From: Blastopirellula marina
GTDB lineage: Bacteria > Planctomycetota > Planctomycetia > Pirellulales > Pirellulaceae
Assembly (NCBI RefSeq): GCF_002967715.1
Contig: NZ_PUIA01000012.1
Span: 1 to 45,723 of the forward strand
Length of the DNA stretch: 45,723 nt
Reading direction: 5' to 3'
Position 1 is the first letter of the stretch. The number at the start of each line of letters is the position of its first letter. The notes under the pieces were generated by a model that did no database searches, was not told the origin of the DNA, and worked only from the letters and a program-made list of their open reading frames with translations. Of this stretch, positions 41,304 through 45,723 are shown one piece after another. Made by a program: the position numbers and the translations under genes.

Positions 41304-44300
41304 CTAACTAGCACGCAACATCATTCTCGAAAAATCGAGCAATTCCGATCCATTCATGCTGGCATCTGGCAGCGGAATATAGGCTCGTGTCTCGTCCACG
41401 ACACGGACTTTCTTGCCACGTAGCTTTGCTAGCTGCTGGATTCGAGACGCATTGGTATATACGAAGACGAGAAAAGTTTGATCGACCTCTTCCTCGACGT
41501 AAATCGCGGAAACCTGCCAAAAAGCGGCATCTAATTTTAGTGCAACCAGCCGCAAGAGCTCTTCCACCTGTTCAGGCGTCGGCCCGAATCGATCGCGCAT
41601 CTCTTCTTCGATTTGCTTCAGATCATCGTCCGAAGCTATGCGAGTCATACGCCGATAAAGATCGATCTTCTGCCGCATGTCGCCGACGTAATCGTCTGGC
41701 AAAAAAGCTTCAACAGGCAAATCGATATCGACATCGATCGTCAGCTTCGGCGGCATCTTCTGCAGCTTTCGTACCGCGCTCTCTAATAGCTGACAGTACA
41801 ATTCGTAGCCAACCGTCGCAATGTGACCACTCTGCTGGGTGCCGAGTATGTTACCAGCTCCGCGAATCTCGAGGTCGCGCATCGAAATCGCGAACCCGGC
41901 CCCCATGTGGCTGAACTCTTCGATCGCATGCAAGCGTTTGCTAGCGATTGGCGTGAGGTGCTTGCCAGGCTCGAGCAGCAGATAGCAATAACCACGATGG
42001 TGTGACCGCCCTACGCGACCACGCAATTGATGCAGATCAGCCAGGCCGTAACGGTCGGCCTCGTCGACAAAGATGGTGTTCGCGTTGGGAATATCGAGAC
42101 CACTCTCGATGATCGTCGTCGCCAGCAGCAAATCGAACTTCCCGTCAATAAAGTCGACCATCATCTGCTCGAGTGCCCCTTCGGCCATCTGCCCATGACC
42201 GATTCCGATCTTGGCTTCCGGCACGATGCGTTGCAGTTTGGCAGCGACCAGCTGGATATCTTGTACACGATTGTGCACAAAATAGACTTGTCCACCGCGG
42301 TTCAGTTCCCGCAAAACAGCATGTCGAATGAGTTCGTCGCTCCATCGCGAAACCTTGGTTTCGACCGCGATTCGATCCTTAGGGGCAGTTTCCAGGTTGC
42401 TGATATCGCGAACCCCCACCAGCGACATATGTAGCGTTCGCGGAATGGGAGTCGCTGTCATGGTAAGAACGTCAACGGTCGTACGTAGATGTTTTAACCG
42501 CTCCTTCACCTCGACGCCAAAACGCTGCTCTTCGTCGATAATGACGACCCCCAGGTTTTGGAATTCGATATCCTTCGACGCCAATCGATGCGTACCAATG
42601 ACAACGTCGACGGTCCCATTCTTGAGTCCATCCACCACTTCCCGCTGTTCTTTGGCCGTGCCAAATCGACTGAGGCGGGCAATCGTGAAAGGAAACTCAG
42701 CCATCCGCTCGCGAAAGCTTTTATAGTGCTGTTCGGCCAGAATGGTAGTTGGCACGAGGACGGCGACCTGGTAACCATTGTCGACCGCCTTGAACGCGGC
42801 ACGCATGGCAACTTCGGTCTTGCCAAAACCGACATCGCCACACAGCAGGCGATCCATCGGTCGGGGCTGAATCATATCTTGCTTAATGGCCGCGATGGCC
42901 AGAGCCTGATCGTCCGTTTCCGTATAAGGGAACGACGCATCGAACTCGTACTGCCAGCGGGTATCTTCCGCGAAAGCGATCCCTGGTCGGCTTTTTCGTT
43001 CCGCTTGAACCTGCAACAGATCGGCCGCGAGATCTTTAACCGCCTTCTCGACGTTCTCTTTCTGCTTCTTCCAGACAACACCACCAATTCGCGCCAGTGG
43101 TGGCCGTGTCTTGCTGCCGCCGACATATTTCTGAACGAGATCGATCTTCGAAGCCGGGACAAAAATCTTAGTTTCGCCATGAAATTCAAGGATCAAGTGC
43201 TCTTCGGCATGTCCTTGCTTTTCGATCAGGCGCAAGCCTCGGTAGCGACCGATCCCGTGACCAAGATGAACGACCAGATCCCCCTTCTTAAGGTCGAGGA
43301 AGCTATCGATGACCTTGCCCAGACGCCGCGTCTTAGTGCGATGCAGAGCCCCGCGATGGAATATCTCGTTACCACTTACCAGCACCAGTTGGCCGTCGCG
43401 AAAGCGAAAACCTTGGTGCAGCTCCCCCAGCACATAGTGCAGTCGTCCCGTCTTGGCGACCTGCGTGGCATCGAGGATTTCGTGCAGACGCTCGACCTCG
43501 GCCTGCGTCTGGCAAACGATGACGACGTCGAGATTCTGGCTCACAACGTCCAGTTCGCCGCGAACCCGCTCGACATCACCGCTAAACTGTTCGACGGACT
43601 CGAAGTTTAAATTTGCGGTAACGTTAAACGATCCGCTCGAGATGCCTGCCACGGACACCTTGCGAAAGTCGTTTAATCGAACAATGGTTTCGGCAAACTC
43701 GAACGCGTCACGAACGTCGTCGACCCGTTTGAGATAATCGTTCGCGGTTTGCTTCATCTGATCGGGCTCGATCAGCAGAAACACCGAGTCTTCCGGTAGA
43801 TAATCGATGAAACTACCTTGGTAGTCTCGCGAGTGCCGCAGAGCCGTAATATCGATTTGCTGGAGGGAACCGACACTGCGCTGGGTTTGAATATCGATCT
43901 CGCGAAGCGATTCGATCTCGTCGCCGAACAACTCGACACGCACTGGCCCTTGCCAATCGGGCGCGAAGACATCGAGAATGCCCCCGCGCAGCGAAAACTC
44001 GCCAGGCAGTTCCACCGCCGTTGTCGAATGGTACTTATGAGCGAGCAGCCACTTGCCGAGTTCTTCCGGAATCAACCGCTGGCCAACTTCTAGGCGGCGG
44101 CTATTAGCAACGATGTTGTCTTTGCCCGGAACCGGTTGGATCAAGCTCTCGATCGACGTAACCAGAAGGGAAGGGCACTTGCCGTAAACCAACTGCTTCA
44201 AGATTCTCAGCCGAGCAGCATAGATCTCGTCGTGCAATCGACGCTCATCCGGTGAAGACTCCCAGGCCGGGAAAGCTGCGACATCCACATTGGAAAACAG

Positions 44301-44546
44301 CGGCAATGCTTCGGACAGCTTGTCGATTTCCGTCAGATGCGGTGCGACAAGCACGACATGGGGTGAGACGTCACCTTGGAATGCGGCGGCAACCAGCGCG
44401 CAGGCTGAGCCCCAGACTCCTTCCAACGTAGCATCCTTCCCTTGCTGAAGGGCCTGGACAACGTTGCGGAAAGACTCGTTCTGCTCGAAACATTGCGGCA
44501 GACTCTTGAGCATCGTCGCCGCTTGCTGGGATGTCGCAATGCTCAT
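41304..44546 (-). CDS. mfd: Transcription-repair coupling factor Mfd
   Basis: This 1,080-residue ATP-dependent translocase removes RNA polymerase stalled at DNA lesions and recruits UvrA. The domain order fits the family. An N-terminal UvrB-like region (PAWESSPDERRLHDEIYAARL, PGEFSLRGGILDVFAPDW) is followed by the CarD-like RNAP-interaction domain near 419-480 (GDLVVHLGHGIGRYRGL). Walker A GDVGFGKT lies near 569, DEEQRFG near 670 and MTATPIPRT just after. The helicase C-terminal part has SGLDIPNANTIFVDEADRYGLADLHQLRGRVGRS, and the TRCF domain is at the end (DYVGDMRQKIDLYRRM). The length is slightly below the ~1,150 of E. coli. It starts next to a divergent gene and is followed by the PPIase gene. 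Confidence 0.97.
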   Translation of the reverse strand: MSIATSQQAATMLKSLPQCFEQNESFRNVVQALQQGKDATLEGVWGSACALVAAAFQGDVSPHVVLVAPHLTEIDKLSEALPLFSNVDVAAFPAWESSPDERRLHDEIYAARLRILKQLVYGKCPSLLVTSIESLIQPVPGKDNIVANSRRLEVGQRLIPEELGKWLLAHKYHSTTAVELPGEFSLRGGILDVFAPDWQGPVRVELFGDEIESLREIDIQTQRSVGSLQQIDITALRHSRDYQGSFIDYLPEDSVFLLIEPDQMKQTANDYLKRVDDVRDAFEFAETIVRLNDFRKVSVAGISSGSFNVTANLNFESVEQFSGDVERVRGELDVVSQNLDVVIVCQTQAEVERLHEILDATQVAKTGRLHYVLGELHQGFRFRDGQLVLVSGNEIFHRGALHRTKTRRLGKVIDSFLDLKKGDLVVHLGHGIGRYRGLRLIEKQGHAEEHLILEFHGETKIFVPASKIDLVQKYVGGSKTRPPLARIGGVVWKKQKENVEKAVKDLAADLLQVQAERKSRPGIAFAEDTRWQYEFDASFPYTETDDQALAIAAIKQDMIQPRPMDRLLCGDVGFGKTEVAMRAAFKAVDNGYQVAVLVPTTILAEQHYKSFRERMAEFPFTIARLSRFGTAKEQREVVDGLKNGTVDVVIGTHRLASKDIEFQNLGVVIIDEEQRFGVEVKERLKHLRTTVDVLTMTATPIPRTLHMSLVGVRDISNLETAPKDRIAVETKVSRWSDELIRHAVLRELNRGGQVYFVHNRVQDIQLVAAKLQRIVPEAKIGIGHGQMAEGALEQMMVDFIDGKFDLLLATTIIESGLDIPNANTIFVDEADRYGLADLHQLRGRVGRSHHRGYCYLLLEPGKHLTPIASKRLHAIEEFSHMGAGFAISMRDLEIRGAGNILGTQQSGHIATVGYELYCQLLESAVRKLQKMPPKLTIDVDIDLPVEAFLPDDYVGDMRQKIDLYRRMTRIASDDDLKQIEEEMRDRFGPTPEQVEELLRLVALKLDAAFWQVSAIYVEEEVDQTFLVFVYTNASRIQQLAKLRGKKVRVVDETRAYIPLPDASMNGSELLDFSRMMLRAS

Positions 44547-44573
44547 TTTTGTAGTCGTGAATTCTAGAGTGAA

Positions 44574-44582
44574 TGATAGAAT
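44574..44582 (+). promoter_or_regulatory. Candidate extended -10 promoter for the divergent secreted-protein gene
   Basis: TGATAGAAT fits the extended -10 pattern TGn-TATAAT with one mismatch, about 63 bases before the ATG at 44645. A weak -35 (TCGTGA at 44555-44560) lies 16 bases before the -10 hexamer. This is sequence likeness only. Confidence 0.35.
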
Positions 44583-44644
44583 CGGGCCAAGACGCGATCC
44601 GCTGTTTTTCTTGCCTTTTGCCCGCTTCGCAAGGACCCACTTTC

Positions 44645-45310
44645 ATGGCCCTTCGCCTACTATTGATTCTTTCACTCAGTTACTTCATGGCATCTGCGAC
44701 GCTAAACGCTGAAGAAATCCCCGGCTGGGGCGAAGTCGTCGACCCTGTAGGAAACTGCCCGGTTGATTTCGTGGAATCAGGCATCTCGTTATCGATTCCC
44801 GCCGGATTGCACGACATGAATCCTCGGCTTCAAGTAACCAACGCTCCTCGCGTCATGCAGAAAATCGTGGGGGACTTTCTCTATGAAGTTCGTGTAGGCG
44901 ATTTCCCACGGCCCCAAGCCAAATCAGGAGTCGAAGGGCACGCCAGCTATATCGCCGCCGGAATCCTCGTGTGGCAAGACGATCGCAACCTCCTTCGCTG
45001 GACACGTACAGGAAGTGGCGAGGCCAACGCGGTATTCCTGAGCTGCGAGCAATATGAACAGGGGCAATTAGTTGGTGGCGGCAACTTCCCCATGGAAGAC
45101 AAACCCATCACGCTGCGACTTGAACGCCGCAAAGACCGGTTAATTCTCTCGGCAACGTACGATAACTCCACATGGCGAAAGGTTTTAGAGCGTCGCTGTA
45201 CCCTTCAAAAGGACCTTGAAGTAGGAATTCTTGGGCTCAACGTGACACAAAAGGACGTCGAATATCGTTTCGAAGCACCCTATTTACTGTCGTCAGAGCA
45301 GGTTCAATAG
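44645..45310 (+). CDS. Secreted DUF1349-like beta-sandwich protein
   Basis: This ~221-residue protein starts at ATG 44645, chosen for the signal peptide that follows (MALRLLLILSLSYFMASATLNAEE); the frame is open back to 44573. The mature part looks like a concanavalin/DUF1349-type beta-sandwich: LSIPAGLHDMNPRLQVTNAPRVMQKIVGDFLYEVRV, YIAAGILVWQDDRNLLRWTR, ITLRLERRKDRLILSATYDNSTW and EVGILGLNVTQKDVEYRFEAPYL. Such domains bind or act on carbohydrates in some proteins, but no active site can be named. It is divergent from mfd with 98 bases between the starts, and it stands alone. Confidence 0.8.
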   Translation: MALRLLLILSLSYFMASATLNAEEIPGWGEVVDPVGNCPVDFVESGISLSIPAGLHDMNPRLQVTNAPRVMQKIVGDFLYEVRVGDFPRPQAKSGVEGHASYIAAGILVWQDDRNLLRWTRTGSGEANAVFLSCEQYEQGQLVGGGNFPMEDKPITLRLERRKDRLILSATYDNSTWRKVLERRCTLQKDLEVGILGLNVTQKDVEYRFEAPYLLSSEQVQ

Positions 45311-45437
45311 CCACCTCCCACCTCATATTTCAGCATCTAGCACGAAATGCAAAGATTTCGCGAAGCCCTAACCCCTTCACCTAACGCCACTTACAACATA
45401 CACCCAAAAATCATGGCCAAATTCTCACCACCCCCGT

Positions 45438-45465
45438 TTGACAATGGCGGCCGTCCGGTGATACA
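45438..45465 (+). promoter_or_regulatory. Candidate sigma70 promoter
   Basis: A perfect -35 hexamer, TTGACA (45438-45443), is followed after 16 bases by GATACA (45460-45465), or after 17 by ATACAT. No protein gene begins in the remaining 250 bases. Together with the downstream hairpin and boxA-like motif this suggests a stable-RNA promoter. Confidence 0.45.
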
Positions 45466-45508
45466 TTGCGTCCTTCCAGTTGAGAGTAATTCCTCGACAG
45501 GGAAAACT

Positions 45509-45548
45509 CACTTCACCAAGAAGTGCTCATGATCTTTGACAATTTGGT
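45509..45548 (+). promoter_or_regulatory. rRNA-leader-like hairpin plus boxA-like motif
   Basis: CACTTC (45509-45514) pairs with GAAGTG (45520-45525), and GATCTTTGACAATTTGG follows from 45531. A hairpin followed by a (T/A)CTTT(A/G)ACAA-type boxA is the arrangement of antitermination signals in rRNA leaders. No 16S sequence lies inside the window, so the call is inferential. Confidence 0.4.
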
Positions 45549-45723
45549 TGGTAGATGGCATTTTGCGTAGCAAAGTGGATCTCGATTTTCAATTTACCAC
45601 TGGCAGATTGAGAGTTCGATGGAAGCTTTGTTGCGACACAAACGATGCAATTTCATAGAGTTATGGTTATTACCAAAGTGTGCTACTTACGATTCTCAGT
45701 TCGCTGAGATCTAAAGCAGTGCC

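Larger units (their letters stand above)
45311..45723. other. Right-end intergenic region
   Basis: No protein gene is supported. A candidate promoter (45438), a hairpin (45509) and a boxA-like motif (45531) point to the leader of a stable RNA operon. Bases 45560-45723 show no gene that I recognise. Confidence 0.45.

Noticed and set aside
42558-43610. 350-codon plus-strand open frame
   Set aside because: Lies entirely antisense to mfd, whose motifs are intact. It is a high-GC shadow frame.

Overview
The window looks like a piece of a planctomycete chromosome, most likely of the Pirellulales (Blastopirellula/Bremerella/Rhodopirellula type). The basis is the right-hand half. It holds two PVC-type membrane-bound dehydrogenase/HEAT/cytochrome-c proteins with CxxCH motifs, secreted PQQ-propeller and WD40 proteins, a GYF_2-domain protein, and giant surface proteins starting with the planctomycete LEPR-XLL-like export motif. 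It also holds ordinary housekeeping genes: citrate synthase, a parvulin-type PPIase and Mfd.

The window divides sharply at about 22.6 kb. Positions 1 to about 22,650 form an accessory region. It ends at the 3' half of a leucine tRNA (anticodon loop to discriminator base) followed by a strong terminator and then core genes. This is the structure expected for the attR end of an element integrated into a tRNA-Leu gene. The intact tRNA and the integrase would lie left of position 1.

Inside the accessory region, in order: an IS3-type transposase tail (1-353); a small conserved-looking ORF and an unknown protein; a mobilization module with an oriT-like palindrome cluster, MobC and a VirD2-type relaxase (1.9-4.0 kb); a two-gene DUF6088-like/YhcG-nuclease cassette with a large palindromic operator (4.1-5.5 kb); a 1,238-residue Mrr-like nuclease/winged-helix/TPR protein resembling an Avs-type defence protein without its NTPase (5.5-9.3 kb); three perfect palindromes in tandem; an N6-methylase-like protein without the catalytic NPPY motif (9.5-10.3 kb); a plasmid replication module (10.3-13.0 kb) made of an HTH/coiled-coil protein, an iteron-like TTGAACA array, a candidate antisense RNA with terminator and a RepC initiator, but no RepA or RepB; a decayed second IS3-type remnant (13.1-13.5 kb); and a 2,383-residue Rhs/YD-repeat toxin with a WG-repeat candidate immunity protein (14.2-22.3 kb). 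I read this as a mobilizable, plasmid-derived element carrying defence and interbacterial-competition cargo.

Positions 22.7-45.7 kb are core chromosome. The heme/dehydrogenase, PQQ, GYF_2 and second heme/dehydrogenase genes point to extracytoplasmic oxidation and complex-carbohydrate metabolism. A nine-domain SdrD_B/FG-GAP surface protein is probably co-transcribed with a secreted WD40 protein. gltA has its own strong terminator. mfd and a SurA/PpiC-like PPIase gene form a probable operon, with a secreted beta-sandwich protein divergent from mfd. The last 300 bases hold a candidate sigma70 promoter, a hairpin and a boxA-like CTTTGACAAT motif, which suggests that an rRNA operon starts just beyond the window.
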